Origin: CALBJU01 sp965247125 | GTDB lineage: Bacteria; Bacteroidota; Rhodothermia; Rhodothermales; UBA10348 | Direction of reading: 5' to 3' | Length of the DNA: 64,000 nucleotides | Assembly: GCA_965247125.1 (NCBI GenBank) | Contig: CBDFGO010000003.1 | Span: forward strand, 1,488,001-1,552,000 | Shown: one piece after another, positions 34,962 through 45,100 of the stretch | Layout: each line of letters opens with the position of its first letter | How positions within the stretch are numbered: the first letter of the stretch is position 1 | Made by a program: the position numbers and the translations under genes | The notes under the pieces: model-generated | Databases searched by the model: none | Told to the model about the DNA's origin: nothing | Seen by the model: the letters and a program-made list of their open reading frames with translations, nothing else

Positions 34962-36031
34962 TGCCTACAGGAATCAAAACCGGATCTATTGTGAGGAGAG
35001 TTTTCGGACTTTTCCTGGGGACGATGCTGGTTGCAGGGACGCATGCTCAAAGTCTGACTGATGGAGGCGAAACCAGGACCGTTACAAAAACGGGCACGAC
35101 GGCCGCTCAGTTTTTGAAAATTGGCGTTGGCGCCCGAGCCATTTCTCTTGGCGGAAGTTTTGTGGCAGAAGCCAGCGACCTGTCTGCGCTATACTGGAAT
35201 CCGGCGGGCCTGAGCAACATCATGGGAGGCGCCGTCCAGTTTTCCCACACGCAATATCTGGCAGATATCAGCTACAGCTATGCCGCATTTGGATTCAGGA
35301 TTGGTTCGCTTGGTACGATGGCCGCGAGTCTCATTTATCTTGACTCCGGGGAAATGAAGGTGCGCACCACAGCGGATCCGGAAGGCACCGGTGAGTTTTT
35401 CAAATCTCAGGATTTAGCTCTTCAGTTGTCATTTGCACGCGCACTGACCGATAGGTTTTCGATTGGCACTACGCTCAAATACATTCGCGAGACGATCTGG
35501 CACAGTTCGGCATCGGCTATGGCTTTCGATGTTGGAGTCCTTTTCACGACTCCGTACCGACAGCTGAGACTCGGGGCCAGCATGGCCAATTTTGGCCCGA
35601 AAATGCAGATGAGCGGCCGCGACATCATATTCAGCTCGGATCCTTCCCCCCTACAAGAAGGAAACGTGGAGATTGTTAACTCAGAATACCTCGTCGATCG
35701 CCATCCGCTTCCCTTGTTGTTCCGCGTGGGACTAGCCTGGGATGCCATGAGTACGGCTGATCACCGAGTAATTGTAATGACCGACGCCGCCCATCCGAAT
35801 GACAACAGTGAGTACTTGAATATGGGAATGGAGTACAATTTCAGGGACCTCTTCTCGGTCAGGGGTGGCTATCGCAATGCGTTTGAAGTTGACGGCGAAC
35901 AAGGCCTTACCTGGGGTGTCGGATTGAATCTCCGGATCGACCGCTCCACCCGCGCAAGTTTTGACTACGCGTATGCGGATTTCGGACGTCTGGAACAGAC
36001 GCACTGGTACACCCTCAATCTGTTTTTTTGA
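34958..36031 (+). CDS. PorV/PorQ-family outer-membrane protein
   Basis: FadL-like beta-barrel (357 aa) of the PorV/PorQ (UPF0164-like) family. A signal peptide ends near GTHAQ. The family signature is clear: TAAQFLKIGVGARAISLGGS, then ASDLSALYWNPAGLSNI, and FSHTQYLADISYSYAAF. The C-terminus ends in FF. In T9SS, PorV binds the sorting domains of cargo and carries them from the translocon to the attachment complex. Direct coupling by ATGA overlap to a sorting-domain protein supports a dedicated partner relation. ATG at 34961 is an alternative start one codon later. Confidence 0.88.
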   Translation: MMPTGIKTGSIVRRVFGLFLGTMLVAGTHAQSLTDGGETRTVTKTGTTAAQFLKIGVGARAISLGGSFVAEASDLSALYWNPAGLSNIMGGAVQFSHTQYLADISYSYAAFGFRIGSLGTMAASLIYLDSGEMKVRTTADPEGTGEFFKSQDLALQLSFARALTDRFSIGTTLKYIRETIWHSSASAMAFDVGVLFTTPYRQLRLGASMANFGPKMQMSGRDIIFSSDPSPLQEGNVEIVNSEYLVDRHPLPLLFRVGLAWDAMSTADHRVIVMTDAAHPNDNSEYLNMGMEYNFRDLFSVRGGYRNAFEVDGEQGLTWGVGLNLRIDRSTRASFDYAYADFGRLEQTHWYTLNLFF

Positions 36032-36071
36032 GGCCTCTTTGACGGTGTATTTGTCAATCTCGAAGTATTAG

Positions 36072-37715
36072 ATGATGATGATGATGAGGCGATGGTTTTC
36101 GCGCTTGGCGCTACTTGTTCTGCTCTTTCTATCCTCCAATCCAATCCGGGCCCAGGTGATTGGAGATCTGGTGGATTCGTTCACACCTCTCACGGCTGAA
36201 TCAACCACAGTAGCGCGAAAGCGTAGTACGATTTCCACGCTCGCGGATGTCACCGGAGTCCTTTTTACGGGGGTCGTCGCCGAGGTAGGTAGTTCTTCTC
36301 GCGACTTTCGGGCTGAATTTCGGTTCGAGTTTGAAGGTGTGTGGTCGAAATGGACCCCTGCTTATGTTGTTGGGTCTGCGACTGGTGGCACGTTTGTCGC
36401 CGGATACAGACAAGAAGGTCTGATTGAGGCCAATCTCTTCGAGTTTCGCGTGAGTGCTCCCCTCGAAACGGTGGTGGTCATTCGAAATGCAGGCATATTC
36501 GATAATTCGCTGGATGAGGATCTGCTTCCGGCACCCGAAAGCCTACCACTGATTGGAGCCAAGTCTGGTGCCATCATCCCCCCCCGACTCATAACCCGCG
36601 CGGAGTGGAACGCCCAACCGTTTCGAGGGACTCCCGCGAATCTGGCCAGTCCTTCTTACGATCTCCTGACATGGCACCACGCAGCCGGTTACTCTGCGGA
36701 AACCCAGGACGAAGGCGAAGCCCAGATGCGTGCGATGCAGGATCTCCACCAGAATGTCAGAGGCTGGAGTGATATCGGATACCAGTTCGCCATCGATCGG
36801 GGTGGACGCCTCTATCAGGGTAGACCATTCAGGGACAACAGCACGTCTCTCTCTCAGGTGCCAGTGCTGGCCAGAGGTGCCCACGTTGGCGGCCACAATA
36901 CCGGCAATATTGGCGTCGTGATCATGGGCTGCTACCATCCTCCCGAGGGTTCATTTTGCGAACAGGAAATCACCCCCGCCGCATTCAATACCTATATCAC
37001 GCTGTTCTCATTCCTCAGCGAGAGGTACGGTGTTGCGCCGACGATGATCAGAGGCCACCGCGACTTCAGCAGCACTGCCTGTCCTGGAGACAACAATTAC
37101 GTGCTTATTCCCCAGCTGATAACAGATGTCGCCGCGTTGCTGATGACCGGAAACGAGCCTCTCGGGGAAGGCGCCATTACCGCTTCTGTTGATGACGACG
37201 GTGTAGTCGACCTTGAGTGGGGCATCAGTGAAGACTTCGGCATCGAATCTCTGGAGGTAGAACGGATTACCAGTCAGGGAACCAGCACCATCATTCTCGA
37301 TGCTCTGTCTACCAACTCGTATGTCGACGGCTCGCTCGCGGGCGAGTCCGAAGTTATCTATCTGCTCATCGCGAGTGGGTCTGATGGACGCCGACAGGAA
37401 TTGGCTCGGATCGAACTGCAAATTGCCAATCCTTCCAATTATCTGCTGACCGCTGCATTCCCGAATCCGGCCTCCAGTTCGGTTAATTTCAGATACTTCC
37501 TTTCAGCCGACGGAATTGTGAGTACGACCCTCTATGATGCCCTGGGAAGAGTTGTATATGAGACAAGATTGGGATTCCAAGAGGCTGAGCAATGGTACGC
37601 CGATAGCGTGGACGTCAATGAGCTGAGGGCCGGTGTCTATTACTTCCGAGTTCAGGTAAAAAGTTTTAGCGGCTTCGCATATGATAAAACCCATCCTGTC
37701 CTCGTAGTCCACTGA
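36072..37715 (+). CDS. Secreted N-acetylmuramoyl-L-alanine amidase with T9SS sorting domain
   Basis: Peptidoglycan amidase-like protein (547 aa). The start is a run of five ATG codons (36072-36086), so the exact first Met is ambiguous. A signal peptide follows (LALLVLLFLSSNPIRAQ). After a beta-rich N-terminal region, residues about 180-355 form an amidase_2/PGRP domain: LITRAEWNAQP, zinc His of TWHHAAG, GWSDIGYQFAIDRGGRLYQG, MIRGHRDFSSTACPGD with the other zinc His and Cys. A sorting domain closes the chain (AAFPNPASSSVNFRYFL, TLYDALGRVVYET, AGVYYFRVQV). Sorting implies surface exposure, so the target may be foreign peptidoglycan, as in predation or competition, which is inference. Confidence 0.9.
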   Translation: MMMMMRRWFSRLALLVLLFLSSNPIRAQVIGDLVDSFTPLTAESTTVARKRSTISTLADVTGVLFTGVVAEVGSSSRDFRAEFRFEFEGVWSKWTPAYVVGSATGGTFVAGYRQEGLIEANLFEFRVSAPLETVVVIRNAGIFDNSLDEDLLPAPESLPLIGAKSGAIIPPRLITRAEWNAQPFRGTPANLASPSYDLLTWHHAAGYSAETQDEGEAQMRAMQDLHQNVRGWSDIGYQFAIDRGGRLYQGRPFRDNSTSLSQVPVLARGAHVGGHNTGNIGVVIMGCYHPPEGSFCEQEITPAAFNTYITLFSFLSERYGVAPTMIRGHRDFSSTACPGDNNYVLIPQLITDVAALLMTGNEPLGEGAITASVDDDGVVDLEWGISEDFGIESLEVERITSQGTSTIILDALSTNSYVDGSLAGESEVIYLLIASGSDGRRQELARIELQIANPSNYLLTAAFPNPASSSVNFRYFLSADGIVSTTLYDALGRVVYETRLGFQEAEQWYADSVDVNELRAGVYYFRVQVKSFSGFAYDKTHPVLVVH

Positions 37716-37853
37716 GTCTCAAAACGATCTCAGCGAGGCATTTTAATCTCAAAAGGAGCCTAATTACCCCTCCACGGCACCGAAGCGGAGTCAGGAGCAT
37801 TTTGGTACGATAAATGCGGTAGAAAAGCTGTAAGCGGCATCGTCACCCTCGGA

Positions 37854-39362
37854 ATGCACATGGAACTGGTAGGAAATCGGAGAACTGAAAGGAAGCGCGG
37901 CTCAGATTGCCTCCTCGAAAACATGGAACTTTCCGATCACATGATTGGAAAGTCCGTGCGTGCGAATAGTGGTCTCGGGGATGACACTCCACCTGTGACC
38001 TTCGAGTATCGCCGTCTTTACAACACCATTTCGCTGATGCTGGGTGACTTGTTCGCTCTCACCACCGTGTTCTTCGTGACCGGTTCGCTGCAGTACTTGA
38101 TGGTAGGGGGGCCTCCCTTCGAATGGTGGATTGGACTCGTCCTGCCAATTTGGATTGTGAGTGCGTTGTCCCGAAAATTGTACCCCGGATGGGGTCTGGG
38201 CGTCGTTGAAGAATTGCGTAGGCAGACGCTAACATTGATCGGCGTATTTGTCTTATCAGCGGTTCTCCTTTTCTGGTTTCAACTGGGCGAAGAATCCAGC
38301 CGCTTTTTTCTCTTAGTGGCGTTCGCGTTTAGCCTCTTCATGGTACCCGCTGTGCGGCACATCGTGAAGACTCTTCTCATCAAATCCGACCAATACGGGC
38401 TGCCTGTTGTCATCTACGGCGCCGGGAAGGTCGGCCTCGATCTGGCGAGATATCTCGAGCAGGAAAAGGGATTGGGATACAAACCCATTGCATTCATGGA
38501 GGATCATCCTGCCTTCTGGGGTGCGCACCTGAAAGGAATTCCTGTGCTCGGAGACACCAACCTGGTCTTACCCGAAGCACAGGTCGCCATTCTTGCCATG
38601 GGCGATATCGATCAGGACTATCGAAGGCAGCTTTTGGAAGGACCCCTCTCCCACTATCGAAGCGTTATCATCATTCCCGATCTGAGTGAGTTGCAATCAA
38701 TATGGGCTGGCACGGTCGATATGGGAAACACCCTGGGATTACGGATAGCCCTAAACCTTGCCGGTCCGTTCTCACGTTTCACGAAACGTGCGTTCGACCT
38801 CTCCACCACATTGCTCTCATTTCCACTCTGGCTACCAGCCATTGGAGTGTTGTCCTTCTTGGTTTGGCTGGAAGACCGTCACAATCCATTTGTTGCTCAG
38901 GAGAGGATTGGAAAAAGTGGTGAGAAGTTCAACGCGTGGACATTGCGAACCAGGGTTCCGGAAGGTGAAAAATTGCTTGAAGACGCGCTCGCGGATGTGC
39001 GGGAACGCTATTTCGAACTCAAGAATGACCCACGACTCACCAGGGTTGGGCGTTTTCTGCGTCGGTTCTCGCTCGACAAGATTCCACAACTTGGTAACGT
39101 GCTTTTCGGCCAGATGTCGCTTGTCGGGCCTCGCCCCCTTACCGCTTACAATAATCGGGAGCTGACAGCGCGAATCCGAACGATGAGAGAGCAGGTACGC
39201 CCGGGAATGACCGGGTTGTGGCCGGTAGCGGGACGCGTGGCTACGGACGCCGACATGATGGAGCATTTCGACTCGTATTACCTTCGGAGCTGGTCGTTGT
39301 GGTTGGATCTTGTCGTCATTTTTCGGGCATTTAGAGCAGCTTTTCACCCAAATGACGCCTGA
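37854..39362 (+). CDS. Polyprenyl-phosphate sugar phosphotransferase (WbaP-like)
   Basis: Initiating glycosyltransferase of capsule, O-antigen or exopolysaccharide synthesis; transfers a sugar phosphate to undecaprenyl phosphate. Of 502 aa, residues about 55-165 hold four transmembrane segments, about 185-300 a CoA-binding-like Rossmann domain (VVIYGAGKVGLDLARYLEQ), and about 315-500 the bacterial sugar transferase domain: FTKRAFDLSTTLLSFPLW, NDPRLTRVGRFLRRFSLDKI, GQMSLVGPRPLT and RPGMTGLWPVAGR. This layout is that of WbaP. The ATG at 37923 is an alternative start. No other polysaccharide genes are adjacent, so it stands as an orphan. Confidence 0.9.
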   Translation: MHMELVGNRRTERKRGSDCLLENMELSDHMIGKSVRANSGLGDDTPPVTFEYRRLYNTISLMLGDLFALTTVFFVTGSLQYLMVGGPPFEWWIGLVLPIWIVSALSRKLYPGWGLGVVEELRRQTLTLIGVFVLSAVLLFWFQLGEESSRFFLLVAFAFSLFMVPAVRHIVKTLLIKSDQYGLPVVIYGAGKVGLDLARYLEQEKGLGYKPIAFMEDHPAFWGAHLKGIPVLGDTNLVLPEAQVAILAMGDIDQDYRRQLLEGPLSHYRSVIIIPDLSELQSIWAGTVDMGNTLGLRIALNLAGPFSRFTKRAFDLSTTLLSFPLWLPAIGVLSFLVWLEDRHNPFVAQERIGKSGEKFNAWTLRTRVPEGEKLLEDALADVRERYFELKNDPRLTRVGRFLRRFSLDKIPQLGNVLFGQMSLVGPRPLTAYNNRELTARIRTMREQVRPGMTGLWPVAGRVATDADMMEHFDSYYLRSWSLWLDLVVIFRAFRAAFHPNDA

Positions 39363-39580
39363 TAGTGTTCTTCGAGCGGTCATTTGCCCTCCCAGCACCT
39401 ATTTGTGCGTTTGAGATCATTTAAGGAAGCTAATTCTAGAATTTTTTCCGAATTGGCCGCCAGGCGAATGATTCTCTCGTCGATCTTTGTCCAGAAGAGA
39501 CGTTACCTTTATCTTTCGGCTACGTAGAAGTTCACTCGATCTCTACCCATACTCCAGGACCTCCAGGTCGTAACCGATAT

Positions 39581-40747
39581 ATGAATAACTCCGAAGACGC
39601 CACAGTGCGTAAATGGTCCGTTGATTGGACCAACTCTCTATTCCTCCTTGGCTACCACCTCCTCTTATTTACGCTCTTACCCTACTACATCATCGTTGCT
39701 GATGCGTCAGCTTCGCTGATTTGGGGTTCTATAGCTCTGGGAGCCAGTTGTATGCTAGCTATTACGATGGGGTACCATCGTCTGTATGCTCACAAAACAT
39801 ACACGGTTCACCCGGTAATTGAGGGTATTCTCTGCTTTTTCGGCACACTGGCGACCCAGGGGAGTGTTTTTTCGTGGGCGCATGATCACCGTAACCATCA
39901 CAAACATGTGGATACGGAACTCGATCCTTACAGTGCACCAGACGGATTCTGGCACTCACATATGCTGTGGATGCTCAAGAGACGTCCCGAAATGAATGTC
40001 AGGGTTATTCACGACCTCGTAAAACGTCCCGCCCTTCAGTTTCAGCATGACAAGTACCCATTTCTGATGGTGGGTGCCAACCTCATTGCTTTTTTGGGCT
40101 TCTGGGCGGTGACTGGAGATCTTCTCGGAGCTTTTGTAATCGGAACGCTAGTGCGGATGTTCTTTGTACACCATTGCACCTGGTTCATCAACTCTCTGGC
40201 CCACATGTGGGGTTCCAAACCATACTCAACGGAACATACGGCCGTCAACAACTTCATCATTTCATTCCTGACCTTCGGTGAAGGATATCACAACTACCAT
40301 CACACGTTTGCGGGTGATTACCGAAATGGCGTTCGTTGGTATCAGTTTGACCCACCGAAATATGTCATCTGGTTCTTCAGCAAGATCGGACTGGCGCAGA
40401 ATCTGAAGAGGGTCAATCATCTGACGATCAAGAGAAAATTGGTGGCAGCTGATCGGCATCTGATGATGGAGCGAATTCAGGAATTGTCCCACAAAATTGA
40501 TCACGAAGCCTGGATGCAGCGCATCGAAGATGCTGCAACGTCTCTTACCCAAAACTTGAATATCCTCAAGACTGCCTCGGACAAGTATCAGCGCATGAAG
40601 GATCTGCGGGACGAAGAAGTAGAACTTCTTCAGGCCAAAATCGCGGACCTCAAGAAGCGGGTCTCGCAGGAAATGGACGCATGGACGACCATGGTTCGTT
40701 TCGTGATGAAGTCGTCAGATGCCAGTTTTGCGCTTGCCCTGAGCTAG
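39581..40747 (+). CDS. Fatty acid (acyl-CoA) desaturase with C-terminal coiled coil
   Basis: Membrane di-iron desaturase (388 aa) introducing a double bond, probably delta-9. Four hydrophobic segments are visible. All three histidine boxes are intact: HRLYAH (66-71), HRNHH (103-107) and HNYHH (237-241). The last 90 or so residues (about 300-388) are soluble and heptad-rich (ERIQELSHKIDHEAW, EVELLQAKIADLKKRV), predicting a coiled coil beyond the normal desaturase end. A 218-bp gap with no visible gene precedes it. It converges on rmuC. Confidence 0.92.
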   Translation: MNNSEDATVRKWSVDWTNSLFLLGYHLLLFTLLPYYIIVADASASLIWGSIALGASCMLAITMGYHRLYAHKTYTVHPVIEGILCFFGTLATQGSVFSWAHDHRNHHKHVDTELDPYSAPDGFWHSHMLWMLKRRPEMNVRVIHDLVKRPALQFQHDKYPFLMVGANLIAFLGFWAVTGDLLGAFVIGTLVRMFFVHHCTWFINSLAHMWGSKPYSTEHTAVNNFIISFLTFGEGYHNYHHTFAGDYRNGVRWYQFDPPKYVIWFFSKIGLAQNLKRVNHLTIKRKLVAADRHLMMERIQELSHKIDHEAWMQRIEDAATSLTQNLNILKTASDKYQRMKDLRDEEVELLQAKIADLKKRVSQEMDAWTTMVRFVMKSSDASFALALS

Positions 40748-40763
40748 GGTCTGTTAACAGACC
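40748..40763. terminator. 16-bp perfect palindrome between convergent genes, possible bidirectional terminator
   Basis: GGTCTGTTAACAGACC lies immediately after the desaturase stop and 18 bp before the rmuC stop. It could form a short hairpin in either transcript, but no U-run follows, so terminator function is weakly supported. Confidence 0.35.
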
Positions 40764-40781
40764 TTGTTGAGATCGCCGCGT

Positions 40782-42137
40782 TTACTCCACGCTTTCGATA
40801 GGGTCTCCAGCTTCGATCTGTCGGGGTGTCGCATCAAGTTGCGGGAGTTCGGAAAGCTCGCTGGAAGTGGACGTACCGAGCTCCTTAAATTTTCGAGCCG
40901 ATACTAAGACGCGAGTCTCCATCGAGCGTACCGCCTTGTTGTAGCTGGTAACCGCCGAGTTCAGCCCTCGTCCCATCTTGGAAACGTGTTCCGTCATGGT
41001 AGAGAGACGTTCATACAGCTCCTGTCCCAGCTGTGATATTTTCTGCGCATTTTCGGCGATCTGCTCCTGTCTCCAGCCATGAGCGACAGACTTGAGAAAC
41101 ATGATCAGAGTTGATGGTGTGGCGATAACGACATTGTTGTCCACACCAAGCTCAATGAGCGATGGGTCCTTCTCTTGAGCCGCATAGTAGATCGATTCTC
41201 CCGGCAGGAATAAAATCACCATGTCAGGGGTGCTCTCGAACTGATCCTGGTACGCTTTTGTCGATAACTGCCGGATATGGATCCGCACCTGCTCTGCATG
41301 CAGGAGCATTTTCTCTTCTCGTTTGACCTCATCCTCTTCTTCCACGGCTTCGAGATACGCGGAAAGTGGAGTCTTCGCATCTACAACGATGGTTTTTCCA
41401 CCCGCCAGGTGCACGATCATATCAGGACGTAATCGGCCATTGTCTCCGCGTACCGTGTGCTGTTCTTCAAAATCGCAGTGGCTCACCATGCCCGCCATTT
41501 CAACGACCCGGCGCAGCTGCATCTCTCCCCATCGTCCCCGCACAGACGGTTTGCGAAGAGCATTGACCAGATTTGCGGCTTCTTTTCTGATGGCCAACTG
41601 CGCTTCGGACAAGCCCTTAACCTGCTCTGTCAGCGAAGCGTACGCCTTGACTCGATCTTTTTCGACCACTTGCACATGGTCGGAGACTTCCTTGAGCGTC
41701 TTGGAGAGAGGCTCGACGAGTTTCTGCATCTCCACCTGCCGTTTCTCCTCCTTCGCATCGACTTCTGTAATAATCTGCTTGACCTGCGTTTTGGCAAGCT
41801 CAAGAAAACTCTTGCTGTTCATATCCAGCGCCTTGCGGGACAACGCGTCAAACTGTTTGAGTAGCTCCTCCTGTGCACTCACTAACGCGGCCTGTTTCTC
41901 TTCCCATCCCCTAATTTCTTGTTCACGGGCGGCGACGACCCCGGCCAGTTCCGCGCGCAGTGAAGAGCTCGCCTCCCGGAGGCCCACCAATTCTACCTCG
42001 GCAGCGTCCTTCGCTTTCGCCAGCTCTTCGCTGCGCGCATGGACTTCTGCTGACTTCGCTCTTTGAAAGAGAAAAACGAGGGCGCCTCCAACGGCTGCCC
42101 CTGCAATTGCGGCAATTATACCCGTGACCATACTCAT
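40782..42137 (-). CDS. rmuC: DNA recombination protein RmuC
   Basis: RmuC-family protein (451 aa) that limits inversions and short-repeat recombination in E. coli. A single N-terminal membrane anchor (GIIAAIAGAAVGGALVFLF) is followed by a long coiled coil (about 30-200) and the nuclease-like core: RGRWGEMQLRRVVEMAGM, VDAKTPLSAYLEAVE, FLPGESIYYAAQEKDPSL and IATPSTLIMFLKSVA. Its ATG overlaps the addA stop as ATGA, so it is probably translated by re-initiation with addA; this makes a functional link to AddAB recombination or exogenous DNA processing likely. Confidence 0.93.
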   Translation of the reverse strand: MSMVTGIIAAIAGAAVGGALVFLFQRAKSAEVHARSEELAKAKDAAEVELVGLREASSSLRAELAGVVAAREQEIRGWEEKQAALVSAQEELLKQFDALSRKALDMNSKSFLELAKTQVKQIITEVDAKEEKRQVEMQKLVEPLSKTLKEVSDHVQVVEKDRVKAYASLTEQVKGLSEAQLAIRKEAANLVNALRKPSVRGRWGEMQLRRVVEMAGMVSHCDFEEQHTVRGDNGRLRPDMIVHLAGGKTIVVDAKTPLSAYLEAVEEEDEVKREEKMLLHAEQVRIHIRQLSTKAYQDQFESTPDMVILFLPGESIYYAAQEKDPSLIELGVDNNVVIATPSTLIMFLKSVAHGWRQEQIAENAQKISQLGQELYERLSTMTEHVSKMGRGLNSAVTSYNKAVRSMETRVLVSARKFKELGTSTSSELSELPQLDATPRQIEAGDPIESVE

Positions 42138-45100
42138 TTGAGTGCTTTAACCCGGACTTCCCGTCCGGACTGTGTTGACCAGATCAGACCGATACACGGT
42201 TCATCTGGAAAGATTGAAGACCACGCCCGTACGTACGCCTGAATCTGCGAAGCGTGCCGGTCAAGGAGAGTGTCTTCGTCTACAGTATCGGACTTATAAT
42301 CTACAATTGTCCAACCTTCTTTTGTCCGAAATGCGAGATCCACAACCCCGCTCGTCACCACATCCAGGCCAGCTTCAACGTGAGTCACGGTGAAAGGCAC
42401 CTCTGTCAGAACTCTCGAGGCCGAGACGAGTCGGTTCCAGAGGGCAGATTCGAGAAACTGATTTGACGCCTGCTTCCCCGATTCCCGGTATCGTGCCAAT
42501 TTTTGACCCGAAAAGCGGGACGACATGACTCGTTCGTTCAAATCGGAAAGCAGGGGTGCATCGATGACCGTCTTTCTCTGGCCTACCAGGGTCTCGAACA
42601 GACTATGCAACGCAGATCCATACTCCAGTCCAGACAATCCACGACCCGCCTTCTCGTTGTTTGGGTCGTCCGGCTTTAGAGAAATTGGAAAACTCTCGTG
42701 CCGATCACCCTGGCTTGGACGACGAATGGTCCAGGTTTCACGCGAAAGGTCGTCTATTTGAGCAGCAACGGCCGAAGCTGTTAAGCCCGCATCCTCGAGA
42801 GGGGAAGCCGCCGGGCGAAAAGCCGGATTCCAGTTTGGTGGCTCGGGAATCGGATCCAGAACAAAAACGGGCACCCCGGAGGTTTCCAGGCCGGAGATGA
42901 GCGCATCCCACGGACCAGACCCTACCGATTCGTTCGTAGAGATAATCAACTGTTTTTTGGCCCGGGTACAGGCCACATAAATCAAACGCAATCTCTCTGC
43001 CTCATCGAACTTGGTCTCTCGCTCCGAAGCTTCAACCCAGCCTCTGGGCTCCAGTTCGATGCGCTCCCTGTATCCTTTTCCCGTCATCACGGTACAGCTT
43101 CCGCTGATCTGAGAGGCATCCCTCCATACATGCAACGACGGAGGTGGAGGCGCAGCCCCTCCGCTGTCGGCCAGAAAAACACAGTCGGCCTGCAGACCTT
43201 TCGCCTGATGCGCAGTCAGAATCTGTACGCAGGATCCGGACGGCATACTGTCGGAAAACAGATCCAGTGTGACCTCGCCCCGTCGGTACCTCCCAATCTC
43301 GGTTACGCATTCGCCGAATGACATTCCCTTGGATTCCCAATCATGAATGAGCGATAAGATCTTTTCTAGCGTGCCAACGGCCACGTCACCATCCAAGCGC
43401 AGGCTCAAGCCGGCTTCGATTCCATACTCGGCCAGGAAGAGCTCCATTGCCCTGTAAGGCGGATGATCACTAAATAATTCAACCGCTCGAACCAGCGCGG
43501 TTCTCGCATCCACCAGGCTTTCATGATCCCCAGGAATGGATTCGATCCCGGCGAGATGGTGCTCCCACGCGCCTCCTGATTCCCGGAAGTTCAACAGCTC
43601 CGAATCGGACACGCCAAAAAGTGGACCACGCAACGTTGATATCAATGCGACACCATCGTTTGGATTGTATACCGTGCGCAACAGATCGTCGATGAGCGGC
43701 AGTACATCCGATGCATTCTCTCCCCTGACACCAGATACGCCGACCGGAATGCCTGCCGTCGCAAGTGCCGCAATGTAATGGGGCATATTGGTATGCCGCC
43801 TCAGGATAATCATGAACTGACCATAATCGGCCTGACCATCGCTGTCAGATTCGACTTTGCCGGTGATCCACTCGACAATCGCAGCAGCTTCGGCGCGAAC
43901 CTTTGGAAGCGAGCGATTGCGGTATGATTTACCGATTTCAAACCGCACGACCGGATCTGGTTCTCCGAGGTCACCTCTGGTTGGCATCAGGTCATTCCAC
44001 GAAGCCTGGAACGGCTCGCGTCCTCGGGAAATCAGAGCTCCGACCGACTCATTGATCCAGTCGCATATCCGGGAGTCGGACCTGAAATTGGCCGTCAACT
44101 GCAGGTGGAGACCCCCCGACGAGGAAATGGCGTCCCGCATGAGGTCGAACGCCTGGAAATCGGCCTTTCTGAATCGATAGATGGACTGTTTCTCATCCCC
44201 CACCAGAAAAAGATAGCCCGGAAGGAGATTCGACTTCATCCAACTCTCCGCGGAAGGGTGAAGGCTGGCCAATCCGAACAGCATGGCGGCCTGCTCTGGG
44301 TCAGTGTCCTGAAATTCATCGACAAGAATTCTAGTGTACTTCTCCTGGAACCTCGCTCGCGATGACACAGACTTGTAGACCAGGTGCGTGGCTTCCTGGA
44401 GTAGATCATCATATGTAAGATTTCCCGATTCCAGCCGGTGTGTACGGTAAGCGTCTACGGATTTTGATGCAAAACGAAGTGCTATGTCGTGTAGCCAGTG
44501 TTGCCAGCTCTTCAGAGCAGCGTTTACGTCTTCGATCAAATAGTCAGCTAACGGCTTTCCCAGGCCGAAATCATCTTCGCCATTTTTCAGTTTGGTGGCC
44601 AGGACGTATGACTCCGAAGAACGCTCACCCCATCTGGAGTACGTAATTCGAAGTTGTGGTTTCTCCGACAGTTTTACCGCCTCCAGGGCAAGTCCCAGCA
44701 CGTGGGCCATCTCGAATTTATCTGGCTGCGTGGCCGCATTACGAGTCAGAATGCACCGATTGAGAGCGACGAGGAACTCATCAGGCTGATCCGAGATCGG
44801 CAACTGTGCCGCCAATGCAGCCAGGTAGTCGGAAAGCCCGTCAAAGACCGGAGAAAGATCAGGCTCTTCTGCGCCAGACCTTGAAAAATTAATCGACGCA
44901 TTTCGAACCAACGTTCCGAAGAGGTTAAAAAGACCGCTGATGGAAACATGAGCATCTCGGAGTACAGCCAGATCTGGGTCTGCACTTCGCGATCCGGAAT
45001 CCAGACAGTCGTACCAGAACGATTTTCGAAGCTTTTCTTCCTCCACCTCATCTATCTGCCGAAAATCGGGAGGAATTCCAGCCAGAAACGCCCTTTGCCT

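Noticed and set aside
39363..39580. Possible small gene or RNA in the 218-bp gap before the desaturase
   Set aside because: No open frame with protein-like features and no convincing hairpin; only AT-rich stretches that may hold the promoter.
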